The notes: generated by a model not told the origin, from the sequence alone. DNA of 64,000 bases from Blastopirellula sp. J2-11 (GCF_024584705.1 NZ_CP097384.1:744001-808000); one strand, 5' to 3'. Positions 33,417 to 42,803 are shown, numbered from the stretch's first letter. Numbers and translations: made by a program.

Positions 33417-33974
33417 ATGAAATACGACAAATCACGACTGATCGAAATTGTACGGGAAAAAGGGCTCCAGTTCGGCGATTTTACGCTAGCGTCGGGGAAG
33501 AAAGCGTCCTACTACCTGGACTGTCGAAAAGTATCGCTCGATAGTGAAGGGGCGCTGCAGGTAGCCCTGGGAATTCTCGAAATGTTGGCAGGCGATCTGC
33601 CGGACGCGGTTGGCGGCATGGCGATCGGCGCCGATCCGATCACGGCGGCCGTCATTACGATGGCCGCGGTGCAACAAAAGTCGCTCGCTGGATTTATCGT
33701 TCGCAAAGAAGCGAAGGCGCACGGAACGGGACGAGATGTTGAAGGGCCGGTCACCGCCGGGCAATCGTGCGTGATTGTCGAAGATGTCGTCACGACCGGC
33801 GGCAGCTCGCTGCAAGCGATCGAAAAAGTGAAAGCGGCCGGCCTAGAAGTGCGTGAAGTGATCGCGATCGTCGACCGCCTCGAGGGGGGCGGCGCAGCAT
33901 TCGCCGCCGCTGGCTACAAATTGCGCACGCTGCTGACGATCGAGGATTTCGGAATCAAGCCGCCGCAAACCTAA
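33417..33974 (+). CDS. pyrE: Orotate phosphoribosyltransferase
   Basis: A 185-residue enzyme that transfers PRPP to orotate giving OMP in pyrimidine synthesis. It starts at ATG 33417. The signature segments are QFGDFTLASGKKASYYLDCR, 'GGMAIGADPITAAV', FIVRKEAKAHGTG and the PRPP-binding loop CVIVEDVVTTGGSSLQAIEK. Length and motif order are normal. It is followed after 12 bases by the BFD-like ferredoxin gene, likely on the same transcript. Confidence 0.95.
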   Translation: MKYDKSRLIEIVREKGLQFGDFTLASGKKASYYLDCRKVSLDSEGALQVALGILEMLAGDLPDAVGGMAIGADPITAAVITMAAVQQKSLAGFIVRKEAKAHGTGRDVEGPVTAGQSCVIVEDVVTTGGSSLQAIEKVKAAGLEVREVIAIVDRLEGGGAAFAAAGYKLRTLLTIEDFGIKPPQT

Positions 33975-33986
33975 TCGAGCGAAGCG

Positions 33987-34265
33987 ATGCAGCCCGACGA
34001 CGAACTTTGCCTCTGTTTTCATGTTACCAAGCGCAAGGTCTCGAATTACTTGCGCATCGAAAAACCGCGGCGCGTCGGGCAATTGAGCGACTGTTTTGGC
34101 GCAGGGACCGGCTGTGGTTGGTGCCGTCCCTTTTTGCAGCGGCTGTTTGATCAAGCGGTCGCCGCCGGAGAAACGTCGGACGAGCTGCCAACGCCGGAAG
34201 AATACGCCCAGATGCGCGCCGGCTACATTCGCGATGGGAAGGGGAAACCTCCCGGCGATTCGTAA
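33987..34265 (+). CDS. BFD-like (2Fe-2S)-binding protein
   Basis: A 92-residue protein with the four-cysteine [2Fe-2S] arrangement of the bacterioferritin-associated ferredoxin fold: CLCFHVTKRKV (CxC) and GAGTGCGWCRPFLQRLF (CxxC). The C-terminal 30 residues are acidic and unconserved. Free-standing BFD domains release iron from bacterioferritin or serve as electron carriers; no bacterioferritin is visible here. It is downstream of pyrE and convergent with the STAS gene. Confidence 0.85.
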   Translation: MQPDDELCLCFHVTKRKVSNYLRIEKPRRVGQLSDCFGAGTGCGWCRPFLQRLFDQAVAAGETSDELPTPEEYAQMRAGYIRDGKGKPPGDS

Positions 34266-34269
34266 TCTC

Positions 34270-34629
34270 TTAGGTCGCCTGATCTTCCAGCAGCGCATCC
34301 ACGGCGAGGTCGATCGTCTCAAACCGCTCCCACAGGGAGTCGATCTTCGAGCGGCGTAAGACGTTCAGGCAAGGGTCATCGAGCCCGGACAGCACCAGCC
34401 GGCCGTTCCGTTTTTTGACCAGTTTCCAGGTTCGGATCAAAAACTGGATGAAATACGAACCAAAGGCCTTCGTGCACGTGAGATCAAAAACAACCAACGG
34501 AGGATCGGCGTGCTTGGCGACCTCAATCAATTGTTGGGCGGTTTTACCCAGGTTCGATTCGTCGAGACAATCGTATTCACGACCGAATTCAATTACCGTG
34601 ACGTCGCGTTTCCGCAAGATGTTAACCAT
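34270..34629 (-). CDS. STAS-domain protein (anti-sigma factor antagonist-like)
   Basis: A 119-residue single STAS domain. I start at ATG 34629 because 'VNILRKRDVTVIEFGREYDC' is the first strand pair of the fold; a longer frame to 34779 has no domain character. The centre has 'LVVFDLTCTKAFGSYFIQFL', where the phosphorylatable Ser/Thr of SpoIIAA normally sits (here TCTKAFGS), and a final helix after 'RLVLSGLDDPCLNVLRRSK'. Partner anti-sigma factors are not adjacent. Probable partner-switching regulation. Confidence 0.82.
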   Translation of the reverse strand: MVNILRKRDVTVIEFGREYDCLDESNLGKTAQQLIEVAKHADPPLVVFDLTCTKAFGSYFIQFLIRTWKLVKKRNGRLVLSGLDDPCLNVLRRSKIDSLWERFETIDLAVDALLEDQAT

Positions 34630-35020
34630 GCTGTCTTCGATGCACTGCTCTCGCACAAATAGCGATATAACCAGGTTGATAGCTAAAACGAGGGAGTGAC
34701 CAAGCAGGGGAGTTTGGTGTCGAGCCGATTTCCGTAAGAATTCGAAAAACGACGATGGGTCCAGTCTACATATGGCCAAGCATATTTACAACCCATTAAA
34801 AACAAAGCAGTTGCGCTAATTGTTCGTCAGGCCATGGGTAGTGCAATGACCACAATTAGAGGTAGGATCTGGAGTGGTGTTAGCGACTCCTGCTATCTGG
34901 AGTAGCTCAAAGGAGGGTAAGAATGCTTCCAGAGTGCCGGGATTTCGGGGGGACTGATTTTCCGAGGAATCAATAAGGGAAGCTTGCCCTCTCGGCTATG
35001 ATTGTGTGGGAGATTATCAC
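34630..35020. other. Divergent intergenic region, no gene
   Basis: A 390-base gap between the STAS gene and the LOG-family gene. An in-frame extension of the STAS gene runs to 34779 but is not protein-like. No repeat module or strong hairpin is present. AAAGGAGGG at 34909-34917 is not followed by a meaningful frame. Confidence 0.4.
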
Positions 35021-36082
35021 ATGACTGACATCCACGACAATTCGGCCGATCCGCCGAAAAGCAAGCCGGAGCCTCCTGCGCCGCGCGCAGGGCTCACCGC
35101 CGAGCATCTCATTCAGCATATTCGCGACACGGCGGACAAGCTGGCCGCGGATGAATCGTCGCGTGGCGACTTAAAAATTTTGAGCCGCTCGCTCCGCGAG
35201 TTGCAATATGCGTTCAAAATCTTCGCACCTTATCGCGATCGTCGCAAAGTCACCGTCTTTGGATCAGCGCGAACGCCGGAGGACGCTCCCAGCTTTCAGC
35301 AGGCGCTGGAGTTTGGACAAAAGATCGCCGCGCAGAACTGGCTCGTGATTACCGGCGCCGCGAGCGGAATCATGGAGGCCGGGCATTTGGGCGCTGGGCG
35401 TGAAAACTCGATGGGCCTGAATATCATGCTCCCCTTCGAGCAAGACGCCAACGAAGTGATCCTGGGGGACGAGAAGCTCGTCCACATGAAGTATTTCTTC
35501 ACACGGAAGTTGATGTTCGTTAAAGAGTGCGACGCCGTCGTTTGTTTCGCTGGCGGTTTTGGCACGTTGGACGAAGCGTTTGAGGTGCTCACGCTGCTGC
35601 AAACCGGCAAACGAGACATGTGTCCGGTCGTCCTGGTCGACGAACCCGGCGGATACTACTGGAAGCGGTTCCATGAGTTCATTCTCGATCCGCTGCTCAA
35701 ACAGCGGTTGATCTCGCCCGAAGACCTGGCGATCTACAAAGTGACCGACAGTTGCGACGAGGCGATCGAAGAAACAATCGGCTTCTATCGCAACTACCAC
35801 AGCATGCGTTACGTGCGCAACAAGTTGGTGCTGCGGATGCGCGAAGCGCCGTCGCCAGAACTTTTTGAAGCGATTCAAAATGAGTTCTCGGACATCTTGG
35901 TGCGCGGCGCTTTCAAGCTGAGTGATCCGCACCCGCACGAAAGCGATCAGCCTGAACTAGCGACCTTGCCGCGCCTCGTATTTGAATTCAACCGCCGCAG
36001 CCTAGGACGATTTCGGATGCTGATCGATTGTTTGAATCAACAATCAATAGAACCGGCGAATCGCAAATTTGAGGTCGAATAG
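35021..36082 (+). CDS. LOG family protein (lysine-decarboxylase-like; TIGR00730 type)
   Basis: A 353-residue protein with GGGAG upstream of ATG 35021. The LOG core (residues about 75-250) has VTVFGSARTPED, VITGAASGIMEAGHLGAG and 'CFAGGFGTLDEAFEVLTLL', the latter being the PGGxGTxxE nucleotide-binding motif (first Pro replaced by Ala). LOG enzymes hydrolyse nucleoside 5'-monophosphates, releasing cytokinin or purine bases. N- and C-terminal extensions of about 70 and 100 residues are specific to this subgroup. Monocistronic. Confidence 0.9.
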   Translation: MTDIHDNSADPPKSKPEPPAPRAGLTAEHLIQHIRDTADKLAADESSRGDLKILSRSLRELQYAFKIFAPYRDRRKVTVFGSARTPEDAPSFQQALEFGQKIAAQNWLVITGAASGIMEAGHLGAGRENSMGLNIMLPFEQDANEVILGDEKLVHMKYFFTRKLMFVKECDAVVCFAGGFGTLDEAFEVLTLLQTGKRDMCPVVLVDEPGGYYWKRFHEFILDPLLKQRLISPEDLAIYKVTDSCDEAIEETIGFYRNYHSMRYVRNKLVLRMREAPSPELFEAIQNEFSDILVRGAFKLSDPHPHESDQPELATLPRLVFEFNRRSLGRFRMLIDCLNQQSIEPANRKFEVE

Positions 36083-36094
36083 CTCGATTTCTTC

Positions 36095-36370
36095 TTAGCC
36101 CGAAACGCCAGTTTTGAAGTTGCGCTCTTTCCTGGTTGGCCGCGATAGCTCGGCTATCGGGGCGGCGCAGCCGTAAGAGGCATTGGTTCCTGGTAAGCAG
36201 TTCGAGGCCATTTCGCCATTTCAAACGGCGCGGCGACCACCGCTATCAGATCCGGCCACGGCTCGCTGCCTCTTACCGACTTCGTCGGCCCCGATAGCGG
36301 AGCTATCGCGGCCAACCAAGCGTGGTTTGGAAAATAGCGCAACCTCAAAAAGCGCCAGCAAGAGAAATAC
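36095..36370. repeat. Repeat island 5 (module E, module D, inverted E)
   Basis: Module E core at 36117-36130, module D copy 3 at 36134-36317, and an inverted E core at 36332-36346. No gene between 36083 and 36409. Confidence 0.85.
36134..36317. repeat. Module D, copy 3
   Basis: A 184-bp copy with intact inverted ends (GGTTGGCCGCGATAGC / GCTATCGCGGCCAACC). It is flanked on both sides by module E cores in opposite orientation, the same arrangement as at 55184. Confidence 0.85.
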
Positions 36371-36409
36371 GGCGTCGTAGAGTTAGGTCGCGCAGTTATT
36401 CAAGCGGCT

Positions 36410-36946
36410 CTACGGCAGCTGAAAGTACGATTCCGTTTTGACGATCGCGTTGTCGTCAGGAAACGTATGAAACGCTTGCACGAACACGCTGCGGCTGCGG
36501 GTCTCGGCGTTGATGTAGCTCAGCGCGCCGAAGTTCATCCGTCCGCTCGACTCAAACTGATGGACGAGTCCTTGCTTGGGATCGTACGAGAGTTCGCGCT
36601 GGCACATGCGGAAGATCTTGGTCGTCACCGGCTCAAGTTCAAACTCCGCTTTGTAGCCGACGCCGCCGCGGCAATCGAGTTGGTCGACGCGACGTCCTTT
36701 TAACTGGTAGGCCATCACGCGTCGCCGTTGCGGCAGCGGCTGATGAGCGCTGGCGCAGACTTCGGTCAGGGTCATCCCTTCGTAGCGCCACGTGATGATA
36801 TGGCCGACGCTGGTGATATCGAGCTTCAAAGTGTAGCCGCCGCGCGTGATTGTGCGAGATTTATAAATCTCGAACAACTCCGGATGGAGCGAACGGCTGT
36901 AGAGTTGGAAAACCAACTCCGCGACTTTGGGACGAATCGATAGCAC
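36410..36946 (-). CDS. DUF2617 family protein
   Basis: A 178-residue soluble protein. 'PKVAELVFQLYSRSLHPELF', GHIITWRYEGMTLTEVCASA, RRVMAYQLKGRRVDQLDCRG and 'VGYKAEFELEPVTTKIFRMC' match the DUF2617 pattern known from planctomycetes and actinobacteria. No catalytic motif is evident. Function unknown. Its downstream side meets repeat island 5. Confidence 0.72.
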   Translation of the reverse strand: MLSIRPKVAELVFQLYSRSLHPELFEIYKSRTITRGGYTLKLDITSVGHIITWRYEGMTLTEVCASAHQPLPQRRRVMAYQLKGRRVDQLDCRGGVGYKAEFELEPVTTKIFRMCQRELSYDPKQGLVHQFESSGRMNFGALSYINAETRSRSVFVQAFHTFPDDNAIVKTESYFQLP

Positions 36947-37146
36947 GCGGTGAACTTCCTCTTTTGAATGTTTGGGTAGTCGAGCGATTGTGATCTGCGC
37001 CGACCCTCCAATTATACGTTGCGTGTCGACTCGTCACAAAGAGAGCTTTTTCCTTCTCTCCTGTATCGATTATGTTCTGCAACTCTTTGTTCACAAGGAC
37101 TTGACATTGGCCTGCGGAGTGCGCTGCGCTTCGCTAGCAGCAACCG

Positions 37147-37884
37147 CTAGGCCAATGCGACGAACACGTCATACAACGCGTGCGTACCGGCGGCGACGCC
37201 AAATCCGCGAAACGTAAAAAGCAGTCCGAAAATTAATCCGGCCGAACAACGAAACAGGAAGCTATACCACTGAAACGCTTCGCCTGCCGACGTAAAAAAA
37301 TCATAATGCGCCGCCGAAAAAATCAGGCTGGAGCCCAGGATCGCAATCGCGGTCGCCGCTGGTTTTGGCATTCCCAAGAAGATGGCGGCTTGCCACAAAA
37401 TTGGAATCAACATCAAGCGAAACAGAAGTTCTTCATAGATTCCGGCGCCAAAATAAGCAATCAATTGGCGAATTGTTTCGCTCGGCAAGATCGCCGCGCC
37501 GTCCGCCGCGATCTCCGCTTTTAGCAGAGACGCTTGCCAATGCGCCAAGCCGAGCAGGATCAACCCCAAAACGGCCGATTCCAACAACATCAGCGGCAAC
37601 ACGCCAGGCGAGATTCGCCAGGGCTGTTCTTTCAGGTGATGCCAGGCCAACAAGCAGCAGCAGGTCAAGAGCGGCAGCAAAAAGTATTGCCCAAAACCGA
37701 TCACGATCAACAGTTCGCGCAGCCAGACGTCGACGCCGTTGCGAATCGCCTGAGGCCCCAACGCAAACACGCCGACTTCATAGATGATCAGCATCGGCAC
37801 GACAAACGCCAGACTGACCAGCGGGCGTGCGGATTCGGCGAAATAGCCTGGCGGCGTTGGTTCAGCGGAAGAAGCGTCAGGCAT
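37147..37884 (-). CDS. CPBP family intramembrane metalloprotease
   Basis: A 245-residue membrane protein with about seven helices. The conserved CPBP motifs are YEELLFRLMLIPILW (EExxxR), 'IFSAAHYDFF' (His in the second motif) and THALYDVFVAL (HxxxD/N-like). Such proteases cut prenylated or membrane substrates or process peptides. It is divergent from the HhH-GPD glycosylase gene at 37987, sharing a 102-base promoter region. Confidence 0.88.
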   Translation of the reverse strand: MPDASSAEPTPPGYFAESARPLVSLAFVVPMLIIYEVGVFALGPQAIRNGVDVWLRELLIVIGFGQYFLLPLLTCCCLLAWHHLKEQPWRISPGVLPLMLLESAVLGLILLGLAHWQASLLKAEIAADGAAILPSETIRQLIAYFGAGIYEELLFRLMLIPILWQAAIFLGMPKPAATAIAILGSSLIFSAAHYDFFTSAGEAFQWYSFLFRCSAGLIFGLLFTFRGFGVAAGTHALYDVFVALA

Positions 37885-37986
37885 CGAAATATCAGGCCGG
37901 GTTGCCAGCGGAATAGGGAAATCGGTATGGTCGGAGGGAAAGCGGTACGCGCTCCATTCTACCTATCTACACCCTCGCCCACGCCT

Positions 37987-38652
37987 ATGTCGATATCATT
38001 GTTGGATGTCTACGACCGCTTGCTCGCCCACTATGGTCCTCAATCCTGGTGGCCAGGCGATTCGCCGCTGGAGATCATGATCGGCGCCGTCCTGACCCAA
38101 AATACTTCTTGGAAAAACGTCGAAAAGGCGATCATCAACCTCAAAGAAGAGGGGTTGCTGGATCTGTTCCGACTGCACGAGACGCCGGTCGAGGAACTGG
38201 CCGAAATCATTCGCCCTGCAGGCTACTATCGCCTGAAAGCGAAGCGACTGCAGAATCTCATGCGATACGTCGTCGACGTCCACAGCGGCGATCTCGAGGC
38301 CATGTTCGCTTGCAGCGTCGATTCGCTTCGCGAAGATCTGCTGGCGCTGAACGGAATTGGTCCCGAGACGGCCGACGCCATCTTGCTGTACGCCGGTAAT
38401 TTGCCTTCGTTCGTCGTCGATACGTACACGTCGCGCGTGCTGAAACGGCATGGCTGGATCGAGCAAGAAGCCGACTATCATCAAATCCAGGACCAGTTTG
38501 TCAGCCAACTGCCGGACGATGTCGCGCTGTTCAACGAATACCACGCCCTGTTGGTGCGCGTTGGCAATGGTCATTGTCGCAAGACGCCCAAGTGCGAAAC
38601 GTGCCCGTTGTTTGATCTTCTGCCGTCAGGCGGAATTGAAGAGGGGTTTTGA
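37987..38652 (+). CDS. HhH-GPD DNA glycosylase (endonuclease III-like, monofunctional type)
   Basis: A 221-residue base-excision-repair glycosylase. The helix-hairpin-helix is LLALNGIGPETADAILLYAG, the catalytic Asp lies in SFVVDTYTSRVLKRHG, and the C-terminal [4Fe-4S] loop is 'CRKTPKCETCPL'. In endonuclease III the hairpin contains a catalytic Lys (GxGRKTA); here it is Glu, so beta-lyase activity is unlikely and it should act as a monofunctional glycosylase on alkylated or mismatched bases. Start ATG 37987. Confidence 0.9.
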   Translation: MSISLLDVYDRLLAHYGPQSWWPGDSPLEIMIGAVLTQNTSWKNVEKAIINLKEEGLLDLFRLHETPVEELAEIIRPAGYYRLKAKRLQNLMRYVVDVHSGDLEAMFACSVDSLREDLLALNGIGPETADAILLYAGNLPSFVVDTYTSRVLKRHGWIEQEADYHQIQDQFVSQLPDDVALFNEYHALLVRVGNGHCRKTPKCETCPLFDLLPSGGIEEGF

Positions 38653-38659
38653 TGAGCGA

Positions 38660-38945
38660 CGCGCATTTCTCTTCGTAGCCCGCAGCGCCAGTTTTGAGGT
38701 TGCGCTATTTAGAAATTCAGGAAGTGTTGAACACGGGTGAAGCACAATAAAACAGGGTCCGAATCCACCGAAAATCGTCGCACTAGCCCGCTGCGCGAGC
38801 GAGGGAATAGGGTTGGCGATCCTCACACGGATTGAAGTGCGAGCCGCGTTCCCTCGCTGGCGCTGGCGGGCTAGTGTCCGATGGATTCGAAAGATCGCAA
38901 CCTCAAAAATAGGGCTGCGGGCCACGAAGAGTATGGCGTCGCGTC
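38660..38945. repeat. Repeat island 6 (modules E-F-C-E)
   Basis: Module E (38665-38710), an inverted module F (about 38711-38786), module C copy (38783-38874) and an inverted module E (38892-38930). F and C share the CTAG at 38783-38786. It fills the gap between the glycosylase and lpxB stops. Confidence 0.85.
38783..38874. repeat. Module C, copy 4
   Basis: A 92-bp palindromic element with CTAGCCCGC at the left and GCGGGCTAG at the right, with the same GATTGAAGTG loop as the other copies. Confidence 0.85.
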
Positions 38946-38951
38946 CGATAC

Positions 38952-40169
38952 TTACGCGGCGCACTTTTGCGGCGCGACGGTTTCGCTTTGCAGCTTGCTG
39001 AGGATGTACTCGGCTCCTCGCATCGATGCGCCGCCGCCGGCGACGCGTTCTCGCAGCGAATGGAGAGCGCTGACGCGTTGAGCGTAGGCGTCGTCATCAT
39101 GGAGCCAATTGACGATCCGCGTCGCCATGTCGCCGGTGCGATCTTCGCAAGTCAGATACTCGGGGAAGAGGACCTGGTCGGCGCCGAGCGCATCGGGGTC
39201 GTACGTAAAGTACTCCTCCTCGTAGAACGGCTTGTCGGTCGACAAGATGTTGACGAGCGTGATGTAGCGAACCTTGCGAAAGAAGCTTTGCACCCACAGT
39301 CCAAACGGACTGATTTTGTAATGAATGACGGTCGGCTTTTCGTGGTACAAAAGTTCCAAAGAAACGCTTCCGCTACAAGCCAGACAGCAGTGCGCCGCAT
39401 GAATCAACTCGGGCGTGCGATCGACTTGCACTTCGATATCCAGGCCAGATGCGATGATCCGCTCGAACGCGTAGGCGGCCTGATTTTCGTTATAGGCGGC
39501 CACGGCGAACCGCGCGTCCGGAACTTGTTCGACGATCTTTTTGGCCGTTTCCAAAAAGGCGGGGAGATTCGCCGCGACTTCCTGCGAGCGTGAGCCCGGC
39601 AGAATCGCGATCAGCTTGCCCGGCTTTTCGCGTTGCTCGGCGATGAACTCTTCGTGCAAGCGATGCGAACGCAATTGATCGAAATAAGGATGTCCGACAA
39701 AGGTCGCGTTGCAATTGCGCTCGCGATACCATGCTTCTTCAAACGGCAATTTGCAGAGCACATGGTCGACGTAGCGGCGCATCTTTTTGACGCGCCAACC
39801 AGCCCATGCCCAGAGCTGCGGAGTGCCGTAATAGAAGACGGGAATGCCATGCGATTTCGCGCGGGCGGCGATCCACCAGTTGAAGCCGGGATAGTCGATC
39901 AGCACGACGGCGTCAGGACGCGAATCGCGAAAGTAGCGATTCGCCTGCAGCATCAATCCGATAAAGCGATGCAGGTTCAAAAAGGCTCGCAGGAACCACA
40001 TGATCGCCAGCTTGGTCAAGTCGGCATGCAACTCGCAGCCGGCCTCGGCCATTTTGGGGCCGCCGTAGCCAACAAATTGCAGGTCGTCCCGGCGCGCCTT
40101 CATGGCGCGAATCAAGTTCGCTCCATGCAGATCACCGCTAGGTTCGCCGACGCTGAAAAAGATCTTCAT
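38952..40169 (-). CDS. lpxB: Lipid-A-disaccharide synthase
   Basis: A 405-residue GT19 glycosyltransferase that joins UDP-2,3-diacylglucosamine and lipid X in lipid A synthesis at the inner membrane. Signatures: FFSVGEPSGDLHGANLIRAM at the N-terminus, 'VLIDYPGFNWWIA', 'YYGTPQLWAWAGWRVKKM', 'LPFEEAWY', 'FVGHPYFDQL', ILPGSRSQEVAANLP and 'ACSGSVSLELLYHEKPTVI'. Its presence supports an LPS-type outer membrane. It lies 21 bases downstream of the GT2 gene, in one operon. Confidence 0.95.
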   Translation of the reverse strand: MKIFFSVGEPSGDLHGANLIRAMKARRDDLQFVGYGGPKMAEAGCELHADLTKLAIMWFLRAFLNLHRFIGLMLQANRYFRDSRPDAVVLIDYPGFNWWIAARAKSHGIPVFYYGTPQLWAWAGWRVKKMRRYVDHVLCKLPFEEAWYRERNCNATFVGHPYFDQLRSHRLHEEFIAEQREKPGKLIAILPGSRSQEVAANLPAFLETAKKIVEQVPDARFAVAAYNENQAAYAFERIIASGLDIEVQVDRTPELIHAAHCCLACSGSVSLELLYHEKPTVIHYKISPFGLWVQSFFRKVRYITLVNILSTDKPFYEEEYFTYDPDALGADQVLFPEYLTCEDRTGDMATRIVNWLHDDDAYAQRVSALHSLRERVAGGGASMRGAEYILSKLQSETVAPQKCAA

Positions 40170-40190
40170 TGTTTGTTCCTCGGATCCGCT

Positions 40191-40955
40191 TCAGCCAGCA
40201 CGTTTGGGTTCGTGCATGTCGTCAAAAAAAGCGACCCGTAGTTCTGGTAATAGGTTTTCGGTGCGACGCAGTTCCGCGTAACTCGGCTCTTGCCAGCGCC
40301 GACATAGCCACCAGGCGCACGCCAAATTCAACGGCGACGGCCAACCATCATCGAGTGATTCGTCCGGCGCCGCCAGGCCGTCGTACTGAATCGGCAGTTC
40401 GGTGACGCGATAGCCGCGCATCGCGACGAACGCCGCCAAATAGGGATACGATCCGCGCGGCAGCGGCGTGTTGACGAGCGCTTCGCGCCGCGCCGACCAA
40501 AACTGACAGCCAGGATCGCGAATGTCCATGTTCAGCAGCATGCGGCGGGGAGTTCGCACAATGCGATTCAACCACCGAGCGGAACTGGTGGCCGCACGGC
40601 GGCCGATCACTAAGTCGCCGCGTGACTGAGCATCTAATAAATCTTTGATTTGGTGGGGAGGATATTCGAGTCCGGCCGACGTAAAGACCAGCTTGTCGCC
40701 GGTCGAAACGCGAATGCCGGCCACGACCGAGCCCGAGAGCCCGACGCGCCGATCCAGCCGAATCGCTCGCAACGGCGGAATCTGACGGCAGAGATTTTCG
40801 ATCGTCTCGACCGTTGAATCGCGCGAAGCGTCATCCACCACGATGATTTCGAACGATTGATCGAGCGCATCGAGTTGAGCGATTAAAACCGGCATTTGTT
40901 CAACCAACGCGCCGCCGGAGTTGCGTTGGGAAATGATGACCGAGATTTCGGGCAT
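40191..40955 (-). CDS. GT2 family glycosyltransferase
   Basis: A 254-residue GT-A fold enzyme. ISVIISQRNSGGALVEQMPV opens the fold, 'FEIIVVDDASRDSTVETIE' carries the nucleotide/metal Asp pair, and 'DIRDPGCQFWSARREALV' is the dolichyl-phosphate-mannose-synthase-like acceptor region. No C-terminal membrane helices follow, so it is probably a peripheral DPM1-like enzyme. Together with lpxB downstream it suggests a role in cell-envelope polysaccharide or glycolipid synthesis. Confidence 0.88.
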   Translation of the reverse strand: MPEISVIISQRNSGGALVEQMPVLIAQLDALDQSFEIIVVDDASRDSTVETIENLCRQIPPLRAIRLDRRVGLSGSVVAGIRVSTGDKLVFTSAGLEYPPHQIKDLLDAQSRGDLVIGRRAATSSARWLNRIVRTPRRMLLNMDIRDPGCQFWSARREALVNTPLPRGSYPYLAAFVAMRGYRVTELPIQYDGLAAPDESLDDGWPSPLNLACAWWLCRRWQEPSYAELRRTENLLPELRVAFFDDMHEPKRAG

Positions 40956-41116
40956 GCGCAGCGATATCCCTTCTTATTCGACCGAGCATCGGCGCGGAGT
41001 ATGTCAGAAATGCCACAGGAGGTGTAGAGCAATTTTGGTCGCGACCCGGCGCAAACCAATTACCCCGTCGCTGCATGCTAGCGTGTCGCATCAACGTGCG
41101 TTGATCGACTGCGGAG

Positions 41117-42772
41117 TTAACCGCAAGCAATCGCCGAGGCGGAGGCAAGCGACTCGGCGGCGATGGTGTAGTTACGGAAGCGAATCGTGTAATGTTCGTT
41201 GAACCAATTTTCGATATGCGGCAGAAAATCGGCGTCGAAAGTAGGCTCGGCGTAAATTGTCCGTCCTGCGAAATCGCTCAAAACTTGCCCCTCTTCGCAG
41301 ATCACGCGGCCTGCCTGCAGCACGTACCGCGGCCGCTCGAACATCGCGCGAATGTCTTGCTGCGGCGCATAGATCGTCACGTCGGCGTCGGCGCCAATCG
41401 CCAGATGCCCTTTGTGGCTTAACCCCAGCGTTCGGGCAGGCGCCGCCCGGGTGATGATCGCGATCTCTTGCAGCGAATACTCGCGATCGAGATCGGCCAG
41501 CGTGGTTCGCCCTGAGAGCTCGCCGTGCATGCGGCCAATCGCTTCGCGACGGAAATCGGCGTCCATCAGCAAGTGGATGATCTCGGGATAGCGGTAGATC
41601 GCGCCCCCGTTGGGATGATCGCTGCTCATGCAGACGCGCCAGGGGTCTTCGATCCGCAAATACCATTCGAGCGCGATCGCCCATTGGATCGCATGGACCA
41701 ACACCTTTTGCGGGTGAAACTCCATCGGAATCACGCCGCAGCTGCTCTCTTGTTCGCAGTCAGCGGCGAACCAGCGGTTGCCGGTCATCTCGGCCAGATG
41801 CTGGGCGAACGGAGCGTCGCCGGTCATCCCCAGCGTGCGGCCTGGGTTCACATGCCCGACGTCGACGGTGATATTCTCATGCTCGTTCACATAGTCAATC
41901 AGTGCCGGCGCGGCCGAAGCGAAACTGCTCGGATCATTTTCGTCCCCTCCATAGCTATGGAATTGGACGTGAGCAAAGTGCCCCCGCGATCCTTCCAGCG
42001 ACTCCATCGTGTGCAGCGCGGTCCGATAGTTGCCCGGCATCCCCAGGTTGTTGCAGTGGATGTGCAGCGCATGCGGCAATCGCAGGCGATCCGCAGCGGC
42101 GGCCAACTCGCGCACTACTTGCCGCGGCGTCACGCCAAAATGCGGGACCGGTTCGTCCAGCTGTTGCAGCGTTTTGCGGCTGATTTGCTTCCAGTTTTCG
42201 ACGCCGCCGGGATTCACAATTTTCATCGCGTACGCCTTCGCGGCGTGCAGCGACCAGCCTAGATAGGCGTCCAACTCCGCGCGGCGCCCTTCCCGCAAAT
42301 GGTCCAGCACAAAGTGATTGTTGCCGAACAGCAGATAAAACCCTTTGTCGACCAGCGGCGTGTCAGCCAGCTCTTCATGCGCATGCCGAGCATGCAAACC
42401 GGGGATCGCCGCGTCCATCGCCGTCGTATAGCCGAGCCCGGCGAACATGTAGCCTGTGCCGAAGGTGCTGGGAACAAGTCCGCCGGTAGCCGAACGTGTT
42501 CGCTCGGTTCGCGCGATCCGATGTTCGCGGCGATACTCGGGCGTCATCTTGCGCCCGGCGTTCACTTTGGGGCCGGCGATATGACAATGAAGATCGACGC
42601 CGCCCGGCATCACCACATAGCCGCGCGCGTCGATGCGGCGGCTGATCTCGGGGTTCGGTTCGGTGGGAGGCGCGACCACTTTGCCGTCGCGCAACCAGAG
42701 GGTTTGCACCACGCCGTCGATGTCGTTGGTCGGGTCGTGCAGCGTTCCGTTTTCGATGACGATGTACGACAC
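41117..42772 (-). CDS. fhcA: Formyltransferase/hydrolase complex subunit A (formylmethanofuran dehydrogenase A-like)
   Basis: A 551-residue amidohydrolase-fold protein. It shows the metal-binding HCH after the first barrel strand (PGGVDLHCHIAGPK), 'AYAMKIVNPGGVENW' (the position of the carbamylated Lys), 'HALHIHCNNLGMPGN', 'GHFAHVQFHSYGG' and MSSDHPNGGAI (metal-binding Asp). These match FwdA/FmdA/FhcA, which hydrolyses or forms formyl-methanofuran/tetrahydromethanopterin. It lies 31 bases after trpA, in one transcript with trpBA. The partner subunit C gene is at 15698. Confidence 0.95.
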   Translation of the reverse strand: MSYIVIENGTLHDPTNDIDGVVQTLWLRDGKVVAPPTEPNPEISRRIDARGYVVMPGGVDLHCHIAGPKVNAGRKMTPEYRREHRIARTERTRSATGGLVPSTFGTGYMFAGLGYTTAMDAAIPGLHARHAHEELADTPLVDKGFYLLFGNNHFVLDHLREGRRAELDAYLGWSLHAAKAYAMKIVNPGGVENWKQISRKTLQQLDEPVPHFGVTPRQVVRELAAAADRLRLPHALHIHCNNLGMPGNYRTALHTMESLEGSRGHFAHVQFHSYGGDENDPSSFASAAPALIDYVNEHENITVDVGHVNPGRTLGMTGDAPFAQHLAEMTGNRWFAADCEQESSCGVIPMEFHPQKVLVHAIQWAIALEWYLRIEDPWRVCMSSDHPNGGAIYRYPEIIHLLMDADFRREAIGRMHGELSGRTTLADLDREYSLQEIAIITRAAPARTLGLSHKGHLAIGADADVTIYAPQQDIRAMFERPRYVLQAGRVICEEGQVLSDFAGRTIYAEPTFDADFLPHIENWFNEHYTIRFRNYTIAAESLASASAIACG

Positions 42773-42803
42773 GTGGGCGACTGACCTTGCTAGAGGATGC
42801 GGG

